This document shows, one piece after another, positions 16,319-24,751 of a stretch of DNA of 34,839 nucleotides. The notes beneath the pieces were generated by a model, which did not search any database, had not been told where the DNA came from, and saw only the letters and a program-made list of their open reading frames with translations. How positions within the stretch are numbered: position 1 is the stretch's first letter; the number at the start of each line of letters is the position of its first letter. The stretch comes from Helicobacter sp. (GTDB lineage Bacteria; Campylobacterota; Campylobacteria; Campylobacterales; Helicobacteraceae), in contig NZ_JAAVGY010000014.1 in the NCBI RefSeq assembly GCF_014799995.1, positions 1 through 34,839 of the forward strand, written 5' to 3'. A program made the translations under genes and the position numbers.

Positions 16319-16675
16319 ATGACAAATAAAATTATTAGAAAAAAAAGAAGTTTAAGATTCAAAAGAAAACTAAGAATCCGTGCTAAAGTTTTCGGAAGTG
16401 CTGCTACTCCTAGATTGAGTATTTTTCGCTCCAATAGATATTTTTATGCACAAGCCATTGACGATACTAAAGGCGTAACTCTTGCGAGCGTAGATGGTAA
16501 AAAAATGGGCTTAAAAAATAACAAAGAAGATGTGAAAAAGATTGCTGTTGCATTAGCGGATAGTCTTAAAAAGTCAAATATTGCAGAAGTGCTTTTTGAT
16601 AGAAATGGCTATTTGTATCATGGTGTTGTTGCAAGTTTTGCTGATTCTCTTCGTGAGAATGGAATCAAGTTGTAG
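16319..16675 (+). CDS. rplR: 50S ribosomal protein L18
   Basis: This 118-residue L18 binds 5S rRNA with L5. The basic N-terminus (IIRKKRSLRFKRKLRIR) is followed by PRLSIFRSNRYFYAQAIDD and FDRNGYLYHGVVASFAD, both family blocks. Starts 9 nt after rplF. Confidence 0.98.
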   Translation: MTNKIIRKKRSLRFKRKLRIRAKVFGSAATPRLSIFRSNRYFYAQAIDDTKGVTLASVDGKKMGLKNNKEDVKKIAVALADSLKKSNIAEVLFDRNGYLYHGVVASFADSLRENGIKL

Positions 16676-16683
16676 GGGATAAT

Positions 16684-17124
16684 ATGGAAATCAATAGAGA
16701 AGAGTTTGAAGAATATGTTGTAAATATTGGTCGTGTAACAAAAGTTGTTAAAGGGGGTAGGAGATTCCGCTTTAACGCTTTGGTTGTAGTAGGCAATAAA
16801 GCAGGTTTAGTGGGTTTTGGACTTGGCAAGGCAAAGGAAGTGCCTGATGCAATTAAAAAAGCCATTGATGATGCGTTTAAGAATATTATCAAGGTAAATA
16901 TTAAAGGCACAACAATTGCGCACGATGTGCAAGAAAAATACAACTCAAGTGTTGTCTTATTGAAGCCTGCTAGTGAGGGAACAGGTGTTATTGCTGGTGG
17001 TTCAGTTCGTCCAGTATTGGAAAAGGCTGGGATTAAAGATATTTTGACAAAATCATTAGGTTCAAATAATCCTTACAATGTTGTGCGTGCCACCATTGAA
17101 GCCCTTTCTAAGGTTAAAGCATAA
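16684..17124 (+). CDS. rpsE: 30S ribosomal protein S5
   Basis: This 146-residue S5 has VVKGGRRFRFNALVVVGN, GFGLGKAKEVPDAIKKA and RPVLEKAGIKDILTKSLGS, the two-domain S5 pattern; the loop near VKGGRRF is where spectinomycin resistance arises in other bacteria. It lacks the longer N-terminal extension of some homologues. The next gene is rplO; rpmD, which follows rpsE in many bacteria, is absent. Confidence 0.98.
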   Translation: MEINREEFEEYVVNIGRVTKVVKGGRRFRFNALVVVGNKAGLVGFGLGKAKEVPDAIKKAIDDAFKNIIKVNIKGTTIAHDVQEKYNSSVVLLKPASEGTGVIAGGSVRPVLEKAGIKDILTKSLGSNNPYNVVRATIEALSKVKA

Positions 17125-17135
17125 GGAGAGAGTGT

Positions 17136-17537
17136 ATGGCATTAGAAAATTTAGCACCTGCAAAGGGTAGTGTAAGAAAAATCAAAAGAATCGGAAGAGG
17201 GCAAGGAAGTGGTATGGGTAAAACCTCCACAAGAGGAGGCAAAGGTCAGACTGCAAGGACAGGCTCTAAGCAAAAAAGAGGCTTTGAAGGTGGACAACAA
17301 CCTTTGCAAAGACGTCTTCCAAAAGTTGGTTTTACAAGTCGTGTTGCAAAGCCCTATGTGATTAATGTAGAATCCATAAAAGCCATAGTGCAATTAGGAG
17401 AAATTACTTTTGAAACGATTAAATCAGTTCATAAGTTTCCAAGCTATATTACTAAAATCAAATTAATTGGTACAGGGGCTAAGAATCTTGCGTCAAAAAT
17501 TAAAGATGAAAGAATCACGACAAGCGGAAAACAATAA
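17136..17537 (+). CDS. rplO: 50S ribosomal protein L15
   Basis: This 133-residue L15 starts MALENLAPAKGSVRKIKR and has the Gly-rich rRNA-binding stretch (GRGQGSGMGKTSTRGGKG) followed by RRLPKVGFTSR. It shares one base with the secY start (taatg), so the translocase gene is coupled to ribosomal protein synthesis. It follows rpsE by 11 nt with no rpmD between them. Confidence 0.98.
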   Translation: MALENLAPAKGSVRKIKRIGRGQGSGMGKTSTRGGKGQTARTGSKQKRGFEGGQQPLQRRLPKVGFTSRVAKPYVINVESIKAIVQLGEITFETIKSVHKFPSYITKIKLIGTGAKNLASKIKDERITTSGKQ

Positions 17538-18796
17538 TGAACAAAACAATTGTCAATAAGATTCTTATTACTTTAGGCTTTCTTTTAGCCTATCGTGTAT
17601 TAGCTTATGTTCCTGTTCCGGGTGTTGATACTGCTATGATTAAAGCATTTTTTGACAACAATGCTTCCAATGCTTTGGGGTTGTTTAATATGTTTAGTGG
17701 TAACGCTGTGGAACGACTTAGTATCATTTCTCTTGGAATTATGCCCTACATTACAGCTTCTATTATTATGGAGCTTCTCGCTTCAACTTTCCCGAATCTT
17801 GGTAAAATGAAAAAGGAACGTGATGGAATGCAAAAGTATATGCAGATTATTCGCTATACAACCGTTGCGATTACTTTGATTCAAGCGGTAGGCGTTTCTA
17901 TCGGATTGAGAAGTTTGGGCACAGGAACTAATGGCGCAATTATGATTGATATGAATGTTTTTATCGCCATTTCTGCTTTTTCTATGCTTTGTGGAACAAT
18001 GCTTTTGATGTGGATTGGAGAGCAAATTACGCAAAGAGGAATCGGGAATGGAATCAGTCTGATTATTTTTGGAGGAATTGTATCTGGAATCCCTAGCGCA
18101 ATTGCGGGGACATTTAATCTTGTGAATACGAATCAGATTAGTTGGCTTGTCCTCTTGTTTATTGCGGTGATTATTGTGGCGACCGTGGCTAGCATTATCT
18201 TTGTAGAGCTAGGTGAGCGCAGGATTCCTATTTCTTATTCGCGTAAAGTCGTGATGCAAAATCAAGACAAACGTATTATGAATTATATTCCAATCAAAAT
18301 GAACTTAAGCGGAGTGATTCCACCAATTTTCGCATCGGCACTTCTGATGTTTCCAAGCACAATCTTGCAAAGCTCGTCTAATAGCATTGTAATGCAAATT
18401 GCAGATTTTTTAAATCCTAATGGCTATTTATACAATGTGCTAATGTTTATTTTGGTAGTGTTTTTTGCTTATTTTTATGCTTCTATTGTATTTAATGCTA
18501 AAGATATTTCAGAGAATCTTAAACGTCAAGGTGGATTTATCCCCGGTATCCGTCCGGGTGAGGGCACAGCAAATTTCTTAACAGAAGTTGCTAATAAATT
18601 GACTTTTTGGGGTGCTTTATATCTAGCAATCATTGCGACTTTACCGTGGGTTTTGGTCAAAGCTTCCGGTGTGCCATTTTATTTTGGCGGGACAGCTGTT
18701 TTGATTGTTGTGCAAGTCGCAGTAGATACAATGCGTAAAATTGAAGCTCAAATCTATATGAATAAGTATAAAACGCTTAGTGCTGTGGGGTTATAA
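17537..18796 (+). CDS. secY: Preprotein translocase channel subunit SecY
   Basis: This 419-residue integral membrane protein is the SecYEG channel. About ten hydrophobic segments can be counted. Key blocks are YVPVPGVD in the first periplasmic region, LGIMPYITASIIMELL in TM2, ELGERRIPISYSRKV in the cytosolic C4/C5 loops that contact the ribosome and SecA, and IRPGEGTANFL further on. Overlaps rplO and map by one base each (taatg), so it is embedded in the spc operon. Confidence 0.98.
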   Translation: MNKTIVNKILITLGFLLAYRVLAYVPVPGVDTAMIKAFFDNNASNALGLFNMFSGNAVERLSIISLGIMPYITASIIMELLASTFPNLGKMKKERDGMQKYMQIIRYTTVAITLIQAVGVSIGLRSLGTGTNGAIMIDMNVFIAISAFSMLCGTMLLMWIGEQITQRGIGNGISLIIFGGIVSGIPSAIAGTFNLVNTNQISWLVLLFIAVIIVATVASIIFVELGERRIPISYSRKVVMQNQDKRIMNYIPIKMNLSGVIPPIFASALLMFPSTILQSSSNSIVMQIADFLNPNGYLYNVLMFILVVFFAYFYASIVFNAKDISENLKRQGGFIPGIRPGEGTANFLTEVANKLTFWGALYLAIIATLPWVLVKASGVPFYFGGTAVLIVVQVAVDTMRKIEAQIYMNKYKTLSAVGL

Positions 18797-19554
18797 TGTC
18801 AATTCCAATTAGGAAGCCTGCTGAAATTGAGGCTTTAAGGGCTGCTAATAGAATCGTGGGTAAAACATTGAATCATCTAAAAGCTCAAATCAAGCCGGGT
18901 ATGACTTTAAAAGAATTAGACCAAATGGGTGAAGAGATGATTCGCTCGTGTGGAGCAACTCCATCTTTTAAGGGGCTTTACGGATTTAGTGGCTCGGTTT
19001 GCACTTCCGTGAATGAAGTAATTATCCACGGAATCCCGAATGATTATAAATTACAAGAGGGCGATATTGTAGGGCTTGATATTGGCACGCAGCTCAATGG
19101 CTGGTATGGTGATGCCGCAATCACTTGTGGTGTGGGTAATATTTCACAAGAGGACCAACGATTAATTGCGTGTTCTAAAGATGCTTTGTATTTTGCTATT
19201 AGTCAGATTAAAGTGGGTATGCACTTCAAAGAATTGAGTGCATTAATAGAGCAATTTATTTTGGATTATGGTTATGTCCCTTTGCGTGGTTTTTGTGGGC
19301 ACGGAATCGGTAGAAAGCCCCATGAAGAGCCAGAGATTCCAAATTATTTAGAGGGGAAAAAAGCCAAGCAAGGCGACAAAATCAAAGAGGGAATGGTTTT
19401 TTGCATTGAACCAATGATTTGTCAGAAAGAAGGTGAGCCTGTTATTTTAGAAGATGATTGGAGTGTAGTTTCAGTAGATGGATTAAAAGGAAGTCATTAT
19501 GAACACACTGTTGCAATCATTAAAAATAAGGCTGAAATTTTGTCTTTAGAATAA
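18796..19554 (+). CDS. map: Methionine aminopeptidase type I
   Basis: This 252-residue enzyme removes the initiator methionine from new proteins. All five metal ligands are present: Asp95, Asp106, His169, Glu205 and Glu236, plus the substrate His78 in IIHGIPND. CGHGIGRKPHEEPEIPNY is the type-I signature. It lacks the SH3-binding N-terminal extension. It follows secY with a one-base overlap; there is no adk gene between them. Confidence 0.98.
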   Translation: MSIPIRKPAEIEALRAANRIVGKTLNHLKAQIKPGMTLKELDQMGEEMIRSCGATPSFKGLYGFSGSVCTSVNEVIIHGIPNDYKLQEGDIVGLDIGTQLNGWYGDAAITCGVGNISQEDQRLIACSKDALYFAISQIKVGMHFKELSALIEQFILDYGYVPLRGFCGHGIGRKPHEEPEIPNYLEGKKAKQGDKIKEGMVFCIEPMICQKEGEPVILEDDWSVVSVDGLKGSHYEHTVAIIKNKAEILSLE

Positions 19555-19565
19555 AAGGAATAAAA

Positions 19566-19784
19566 GTGGCAAAAGATGATGTGATTGAAGTAGATGGAAT
19601 CGTAAAAGAGGCTTTACCCAATGCGACTTTTCGTGTAGAGCTTGATAATGGGCACATAATTTTGTGTCATATTGCAGGACGTATGCGAATGCACTACATT
19701 AAAATTTTGCAAGGTGATAAGGTGAAATTAGAATTAACACCTTATAGTTTGGATAAAGGCAGAATCACCTTTAGATATAAGTAG
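19566..19784 (+). CDS. infA: Translation initiation factor IF-1
   Basis: This 72-residue single OB-fold protein blocks the A site during initiation. MAKDDVIEVDGIVKEALPNA and HIAGRMRMHYIKILQGDKV are canonical. The start codon is GTG, with a good aaagga site 7-10 nt upstream; no ATG is available without losing the family N-terminus. Confidence 0.97.
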   Translation: MAKDDVIEVDGIVKEALPNATFRVELDNGHIILCHIAGRMRMHYIKILQGDKVKLELTPYSLDKGRITFRYK

Positions 19785-20003
19785 ATTTTAATAAGAATTT
19801 AAATATAATCTGCTCTTTATTGCGAAAATCAAGCTTAAAATTGGCAAAATCGTATGATTTTCATTTGCAATCATAGTCGTTTAGGTTATTTTGGAGAAGC
19901 CTTTGAGGACTATAAACTCAATGCCTATTGCGGTAGGAAGTGATAAATTTATTTAAAACATTCCAAAGTATTAAAGGTATTTGCCTTGAAATAGGAGTAA
20001 GTT
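19785..20003 (+). other. Intergenic leader between infA and rpmJ
   Basis: This 219-nt gap is by far the largest inside the ribosomal cluster. It begins with a TATAAT box and then contains an aaaatc-gtat-gatttt hairpin (19846-19861) and a 29-codon open frame (19854-19943) with no ribosome site. The rest is featureless AT-rich DNA up to the rpmJ aggag site. Confidence 0.5.
19804..19809 (+). promoter_or_regulatory. Predicted internal promoter for rpmJ-rpsM-rpsK-rpsD-rpoA-rplQ
   Basis: A perfect TATAAT lies 20 nt after the infA stop in an AT-rich context. It would give a leader of about 188 nt before rpmJ and could let the alpha operon be controlled apart from the S10-spc genes. No clear -35 is present, as is usual for this phylum. 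Confidence 0.5.
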
Positions 20004-20117
20004 ATGAAAGTGAGACCTTCTGTCAAAAAAATGTGCGACAAATGCAAGGTTATCAAGAGAAAAGGTGTGATTCGAGTGATTTGCGAGAATCCAAAACACA
20101 AACAAAGACAAGGATAA
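20004..20117 (+). CDS. rpmJ: 50S ribosomal protein L36 (zinc-binding)
   Basis: This 37-residue protein starts MKVRPSVKKMCDKCK and is the zinc-ribbon L36, with ligands Cys11, Cys14, Cys27 and His32. A strong aggag precedes the ATG. It is the first gene after the internal promoter and lies 10 nt before rpsM. This is the zinc-dependent form; no zinc-free paralogue is in the window. Confidence 0.97.
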   Translation: MKVRPSVKKMCDKCKVIKRKGVIRVICENPKHKQRQG

Positions 20118-20127
20118 AGGAAAAATA

Positions 20128-20496
20128 ATGGCGAGAATTGCTGGTGTTGATTTACCCAAAAAAAAGAGAATTGAATATGCTTTAACCTATATTTATGGTA
20201 TCGGTTTAAAGACATCAAGAAATATTTTGAATGCTGTCAATATTTCTTATGACAAAAGGGTTCAAGACCTTGGTGAAGATGAAGTTTCTTCTATTGCAAA
20301 AGAAATTCAGGCTCATCATATCGTAGAGGGTGATTTGCGCAAAAAAGTTACAATGGATATTAAGGCTCTTATGGATTTAGGAAATTATCGCGGTCTTAGA
20401 CATCGTAAAGGTCTGCCTGTTCGTGGTCAAACAACGAAAAATAATGCAAGGACACGTAAAGGCAAAAGAAAAACCGTTGGTAGTGCATCAAAATAG
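20128..20496 (+). CDS. rpsM: 30S ribosomal protein S13
   Basis: This 122-residue S13 starts MARIAGVDLPKKKRIEYALTY-like and has GLRHRKGLPVRGQTTKNNAR at the C-terminal part that contacts P-site tRNA and helix 38. It pairs with S19 in the 30S head. An aagga site precedes the ATG. Confidence 0.98.
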   Translation: MARIAGVDLPKKKRIEYALTYIYGIGLKTSRNILNAVNISYDKRVQDLGEDEVSSIAKEIQAHHIVEGDLRKKVTMDIKALMDLGNYRGLRHRKGLPVRGQTTKNNARTRKGKRKTVGSASK

Positions 20497-20505
20497 GAGT
20501 AAATA

Positions 20506-20898
20506 ATGGCGAAAAGAAATGTAAATAAAAAAAGAGTTGTCAAAAAGAATATTGTAAGAGGTATCATTCATATTTCGGCTGCTTTTAACAATACGAGCGT
20601 AACAATCACAGATGAAATGGGCAATGTAATTTGCTGGAGCACAGCAGGTGCATTAGGATTTAAGGGAAGTAAAAAATCTACTCCTTATGCGGCGCAACAA
20701 GCAGTGGAAGACGCAGTTGCCAAGGCGAAAGAACATGGTGTTAAAGAATTGGGAGTCAAGATTCAAGGTCCGGGTAGCGGTAGAGAAACTGCGGTAAAAA
20801 GTCTAGGAAGCATTGAGGGTATTAAGATTTTATGGTTTAAAGATGTAACGCCATTGCCACACAATGGTTGCCGTGCGCCAAAAAGAAGAAGAGTGTAA
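20506..20898 (+). CDS. rpsK: 30S ribosomal protein S11
   Basis: This 130-residue S11 contains HISAAFNNTSVTITDEMGN, KKSTPYAAQQA, VKIQGPGSGRETAVKSL and the C-terminal PHNGCRAPKRRRV. It lies on the 30S platform near the Shine-Dalgarno helix. The basic N-terminal stretch is long for its family but ordinary for Campylobacterota. Confidence 0.98.
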   Translation: MAKRNVNKKRVVKKNIVRGIIHISAAFNNTSVTITDEMGNVICWSTAGALGFKGSKKSTPYAAQQAVEDAVAKAKEHGVKELGVKIQGPGSGRETAVKSLGSIEGIKILWFKDVTPLPHNGCRAPKRRRV

Positions 20899-20907
20899 GG
20901 AGAGACA

Positions 20908-21534
20908 ATGGCTAGATACAGAGGTCCCGTAGAGAAAATTGAAAGAAGATTTGGTGTTAGTCTTGCATTAAAAGGTGAAAGAAGACTAGCAGGAAAGAGT
21001 GCATTGGATAAACGTCCTTATGGTCCCGGACAACATGGGCAAAGAAGAGGAAAAATTTCAGAATATGGGATTCAATTACGAGAAAAACAAAAAGCAAAAG
21101 TAATGTATGGAGTCTCCGAAAAACAATTCCATGCAACTTTCGTTGAAGCGAATAGATTGCAAGGAAATACAGGGGAAAATCTCATTAAACTGATTGAAAG
21201 AAGATTGGATAATGTCGTTTATAGAATGGGATTTGCAACCACTAGAAGATTTGCAAGACAACTTGTAGTGCATGGACATATTTTAGTAGATGGTGAAAAA
21301 CTAAATATTCCTTCTGCGCTTGTTGGCGTGGGTCAAAAAGTAGAAATTTGTGATAAAACTAAAAAGAATCCACAAGTTCAAAGAGCAATTGAGCTAACAA
21401 AACAAACCGGAATCGTGCCGTGGGTAGATGTAGATCAAGAGAAAGTATTTGGAATATTTACGCGTTTGCCAGAGAGAGAAGAAGTAGTTATTCCAATTGA
21501 AGAAAGGCTCATTGTTGAGTTGTATTCTAAATAA
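20908..21534 (+). CDS. rpsD: 30S ribosomal protein S4 (zinc-free form)
   Basis: This 208-residue S4 begins MARYRGPVEKIERRFG and has the S4 RNA-binding domain (RRLDNVVYRMGFATTRRFARQ, HGHILVDGEKLNIPS). The N-terminal region lacks the cysteine cluster of zinc-binding S4, so it is the C-minus form, in contrast to S14 and L36 in this cluster, which keep their zinc ligands. It initiates 30S assembly. Confidence 0.98.
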   Translation: MARYRGPVEKIERRFGVSLALKGERRLAGKSALDKRPYGPGQHGQRRGKISEYGIQLREKQKAKVMYGVSEKQFHATFVEANRLQGNTGENLIKLIERRLDNVVYRMGFATTRRFARQLVVHGHILVDGEKLNIPSALVGVGQKVEICDKTKKNPQVQRAIELTKQTGIVPWVDVDQEKVFGIFTRLPEREEVVIPIEERLIVELYSK

Positions 21535-21553
21535 TTTGTAGGAAGGTGTTAGT

Positions 21554-22543
21554 ATGAAAAGTATTAAAACTTCTCCACATGTTCCAACGAAAATTGAAGT
21601 CAAAGAAATTAGCGCAAACAGAATCCAAATTATGGCATATCCTTTTGAATCTGGATATGCTATTACTTTAGCGCACCCTTTGCGTAGATTATTACTTGGA
21701 AGTTCGGTTGGGTTTGCTCCTATTGCTTTAAAAATTGTTGGCGTAGCACACGAGTTTGATTCTGTGCGTGGTATGGTAGAAGATGTTTCTCATTTCATCG
21801 TGAATCTTAAAACGATTCGTTTCAAAGGTAGAGATGAGAGTGAAAGCATTAGTGTAGATTATAAATTTACAGGTCCAAAGGTTATTACGGGTGCAGATTT
21901 GGCAAATGATATGGTAGAGGTTGTTACCCCTAATATCCATTTGGCAACTATCAATGAAGATGCGGTGTTAAACTTCTCTATCGTGATTTGTAGAGGAATT
22001 GGTTATGTACCAAGTGAAGAAATTCGCAATCAAGTGTCAGAGGGTTTTATGCCGCTTGACGCTTACTTCACTCCTGTTACCAATGTAACTTACAATACTG
22101 AAAATATGCTTGTAGAAGATGACCCTAATTATGAAAAGGTAATTTTTGATATTCAAACAGATGGACAAGTAGATCCATTGACAGCCTTTAAAAATGCTTT
22201 AGGCGTTATGCACAAACAAATGGCTATCTTTAATACAGAATTAAATATTGAAGTGCCAGAAATGATGAATGGAGATGAAGAACGTCCAGAAATTAAGACA
22301 TTGTTGCAAACTATTGATAGTTTGAATTTTAGTGCGCGATGTTTTAATTGCTTGGATAGGTCAGGCATTAAATATCTAGGCGAACTCGTGCTTCTTAGTG
22401 AAGACCAAATCAAAAACATTAAGAATCTAGGCAAAAAATCTTTAGATGAGATTACCACAAAATTAGATGAATTGGGTTATCCTATCGGTAAAGAAATCCC
22501 AGAAGATTTGGTTGCGCTACTTAAGAAAAAATTTTCTAACTAA
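21554..22543 (+). CDS. rpoA: RNA polymerase alpha subunit
   Basis: This 329-residue subunit has the dimerisation N-domain (AITLAHPLRRLLLGS, and GFMPLDAYFTPV further on), a linker rich in acidic residues around 235-247, and a complete C-domain from about 250. Arg262 and Asn265 in SARCFNCL match the UP-element-binding Arg265/Asn268 of E. coli, and NLGKKSLDEI is conserved. It is co-transcribed with rpsD (19-nt gap) and rplQ (12-nt gap). Confidence 0.98.
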   Translation: MKSIKTSPHVPTKIEVKEISANRIQIMAYPFESGYAITLAHPLRRLLLGSSVGFAPIALKIVGVAHEFDSVRGMVEDVSHFIVNLKTIRFKGRDESESISVDYKFTGPKVITGADLANDMVEVVTPNIHLATINEDAVLNFSIVICRGIGYVPSEEIRNQVSEGFMPLDAYFTPVTNVTYNTENMLVEDDPNYEKVIFDIQTDGQVDPLTAFKNALGVMHKQMAIFNTELNIEVPEMMNGDEERPEIKTLLQTIDSLNFSARCFNCLDRSGIKYLGELVLLSEDQIKNIKNLGKKSLDEITTKLDELGYPIGKEIPEDLVALLKKKFSN

Positions 22544-22555
22544 AAAGGATAACAA

Positions 22556-22906
22556 ATGAGACATGGACATGGATATAGGAAGCTAGGGCGAACGAGCTCT
22601 CATAGAAAGGCTTTGTTAAAGAATCTTTCAATCGCCCTAATTGTAAGTGAGAAAATTGAAACAACACTTCCAAAAGCAAAAGAATTGCAAAGTTATTTTG
22701 AAAAATTAATCACGAAAGCAAAAAAGGGTGATTCTATGGCGCATCGCTTAACTTTTTCTCATTTGCAACATAAAGATTCTGTGAAAAAGCTAGTGAAAGA
22801 AATTGCACCAAAATATGCTAATAAAAATGGTGGTTATACAAGAATCATTAAAACAAGAACAAGAGTAGGTGATGCTGCTCCAATGGCTCTTATTGAGCTT
22901 GTTTAA
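22556..22906 (+). CDS. rplQ: 50S ribosomal protein L17
   Basis: This 116-residue L17 starts MRHGHGYRKLGRTSSHRKAL and ends with GGYTRIIKTRTRVGDAAPMA, both canonical. It lies at the tunnel exit. It is the last gene of the ribosomal cluster and is followed within 7 nt by a perfect 12-bp hairpin. Confidence 0.98.
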   Translation: MRHGHGYRKLGRTSSHRKALLKNLSIALIVSEKIETTLPKAKELQSYFEKLITKAKKGDSMAHRLTFSHLQHKDSVKKLVKEIAPKYANKNGGYTRIIKTRTRVGDAAPMALIELV

Positions 22907-22912
22907 GTTTGG

Positions 22913-22941
22913 ACAATAAGATTCCTAGCGAATCTTATTGT
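22913..22941. terminator. Hairpin terminator at the end of the ribosomal cluster
   Basis: Perfect stem: acaataagattc (22913-22924), loop ctagc, gaatcttattgt (22930-22941). There is no strong U-tract after it, only atgatttta, so efficiency is uncertain. It lies between the convergent rplQ and mogA genes, 7 nt after the rplQ stop. Confidence 0.7.
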
Positions 22942-23018
22942 ATGATTTTATATTACAAATCCCCCTAATAACAACTTACGATACTAATCCCTCTAACATA
23001 AAAGAATAGTTGCAAATT

Positions 23019-23555
23019 TTAAGATTTTGGACGAAAAGCCTTGATAATATTTTCGTTTGTCTCTAAATAGCTTGCGCCAATCAAATCTAGACAATAAGGA
23101 ATCGCAGGAAATACAGCATCTAAACATTCGCGAATAGACTTTGGTTTGCCCGGAAGATTGACAATTAGGCTTTGGTTGCGGATTCCAGCACTTTGACGCG
23201 AGAGAATAGCGGTTGGAACATATTTCAAGCTTGTTTGACGCATAAGCTCACCAAATCCCGGAAGCATTTTGTGGCATACTGCCTCTGTTGCTTCGGGCGT
23301 AACATCGCGCGGTGCTGGTCCTGTGCCCCCTGTGGTTACAATCAAATCGCATTGCTCCTCGTCCGCAAGTTGTATTAGATTCTGTTTGATTGCCTCAAAG
23401 TCATCGGCAATCACCCGATAAACACATATAAAGGGCGTCGTCAAGTATTCCTCTAGGGTTTCATAGATTGCTTTGCCTGAAATGTCCTCATAAATACCGG
23501 CGCTTGCTCTATCCGATAGCGTCAAAATACCGATTTTTGCTTGTTTTTTATCCAT
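23019..23555 (-). CDS. mogA: Molybdopterin adenylyltransferase
   Basis: This 178-residue enzyme adenylates molybdopterin before molybdate insertion. LTLSDRASAGIYEDISG and the nucleotide-binding loop TGGTGPAPRDVTPEAT (residues 75-90) are family motifs, and NLPGKPKSIRECLDAVFPAIPY is the C-terminal block. Length and the neighbouring mobB suggest MogA rather than MoaB. It is the last gene of the operon; its ATG follows the mobB stop by 2 nt. Confidence 0.92.
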   Translation of the reverse strand: MDKKQAKIGILTLSDRASAGIYEDISGKAIYETLEEYLTTPFICVYRVIADDFEAIKQNLIQLADEEQCDLIVTTGGTGPAPRDVTPEATEAVCHKMLPGFGELMRQTSLKYVPTAILSRQSAGIRNQSLIVNLPGKPKSIRECLDAVFPAIPYCLDLIGASYLETNENIIKAFRPKS

Positions 23556-23557
23556 TG

Positions 23558-24052
23558 TTAAGATTCCTTGATATTTGTGTCAATCCATTCTAAAATCTGC
23601 CGAATTTCATTTAAATCCAAAATTGGCAGATTATAAGAGGCGAGCGATTCTTTATTGATAGTGGAATCTACTGCGATGGCTTGAATGTAAGGCAAGAAAC
23701 GCGTATCAAATGTATTTCTTGCTACACAGATTCTAGGTAATGGTAGTTCTTTGAGCCCCTCAACGAATAAATAATCGTATGCTTTGAAGTGTGTCAAGAG
23801 AGATTCAAGGCTTAAAGATTGGTGGAATCTTAAAGTCGTTTGTGTCGCCCCAAGTATCGCAATGTCAGCTCCTGTTTCAAAAAAACGCGCAGAATCCTTA
23901 CCCGCAGTGTCCAAAATGGCTTTGTCCTTTGGGTCGTGTTTGATAATACCAATGCGTTTTTGTGGAGAATGTGCTTTAAGGTGTAGTGCGATTTTTTCAA
24001 TCAAAGTCGTTTTGCCACTATTGGAATTGCCTGTAAATGCAATGGCTTTCAT
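23558..24052 (-). CDS. mobB: Molybdopterin-guanine dinucleotide biosynthesis GTPase-like protein
   Basis: This 164-residue protein has a P-loop GNSNSGKTTLIEKI (residues 8-21) and the MobB pattern LFVEGLKELPLPRICVAR. MobB helps MobA attach GMP to molybdopterin, making the guanine dinucleotide used by DMSO-reductase-type enzymes such as formate dehydrogenase and nitrate reductase. It lies between moaE and mogA in one operon. A mobA gene is not in the window. Confidence 0.88.
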   Translation of the reverse strand: MKAIAFTGNSNSGKTTLIEKIALHLKAHSPQKRIGIIKHDPKDKAILDTAGKDSARFFETGADIAILGATQTTLRFHQSLSLESLLTHFKAYDYLFVEGLKELPLPRICVARNTFDTRFLPYIQAIAVDSTINKESLASYNLPILDLNEIRQILEWIDTNIKES

Positions 24053-24064
24053 TATTTATTCTTT

Positions 24065-24520
24065 TTAGTTTAAGATTCCACTATGTGGCAGGCGGTAACT
24101 ACGTTCTTTGGCATAAATTCTTTGCCCATTTTTCAAATCATACTTCCAAATGGGTGCGCGATGCTTGAAATCCTCAATAAATTCCTCAAATATTTCTAAA
24201 GTCGCGCGCCGTTTGGGGCTAAAAATCCCTGCCATATAAGAGCTTTGATGATTCAAAACATCGCCCCTAGAATGCGCCATTTTGAGCAAAACTTCTTTCG
24301 CAAGTGCTTTTTTTGCCCAACCTAAAAACCATTGCTCTAGTAAGGGCGGATAAATATCAAAGCTCAAGCCATCGCAGTCATTTTCTGCACGTACAATCCC
24401 TGTAAAAACCGCATTTGCACCTAAATTAGCCTGCGCTCCAAGCTCAAACCAATTTTTGTAAATCGCAAGGGTATCCAATGCACCCTCAAAAATTTCTAAT
24501 CCATTGACTTGGCTTTGCAT
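24065..24520 (-). CDS. moaE: Molybdopterin synthase catalytic subunit
   Basis: This 151-residue subunit uses the MoaD thiocarboxylate to add both sulfurs to precursor Z. GANAVFTGIVRAEND is the N-terminal block, AHSRGDVLNHQSSYMAGIFSPKR the middle, and the catalytic lysines are Lys119 and Lys126 in EDFKHRAPIWKYD, the same numbering as in E. coli MoaE. It follows moaD directly, with no gap, consistent with the heterotetramer they form. Confidence 0.95.
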   Translation of the reverse strand: MQSQVNGLEIFEGALDTLAIYKNWFELGAQANLGANAVFTGIVRAENDCDGLSFDIYPPLLEQWFLGWAKKALAKEVLLKMAHSRGDVLNHQSSYMAGIFSPKRRATLEIFEEFIEDFKHRAPIWKYDLKNGQRIYAKERSYRLPHSGILN

Positions 24521-24742
24521 TTATCCACCACAAACAGGAGGCAACAACACAATCTTATCGCCGTTTTTGATAGGGGTATCTAGCGAGCTAACGATTTCGT
24601 TGTTTAAAGCAATGGCGCAGTCTTTTAACCAATCTTGTAATTCTGGAATCGCTTGTAATTCTTGTTTTAATGCGTAAAAATCCTTTGCTTGACTTTGAAA
24701 GGTTTTATTGCCAAGCGGTCCTAAAAATTCAACTTCTATCAT
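24521..24742 (-). CDS. moaD: Molybdopterin synthase sulfur-carrier subunit
   Basis: This 73-residue ubiquitin-fold protein ends in PPVCGG; the terminal Gly-Gly is the adenylation and thiocarboxylation site. The start VEFLGPLGNKT fits the family. It is the second gene of the operon, 9 nt after the small exported-protein gene and adjacent to moaE. Confidence 0.94.
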   Translation of the reverse strand: MIEVEFLGPLGNKTFQSQAKDFYALKQELQAIPELQDWLKDCAIALNNEIVSSLDTPIKNGDKIVLLPPVCGG

Positions 24743-24751
24743 TGTTTCACC

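Noticed and set aside
19854..19943. 29-codon frame before rpmJ (MIFICNHSRLGYFGEAF...)
   Set aside because: No ribosome-binding site and no recognisable family. I kept it only as part of the intergenic description.
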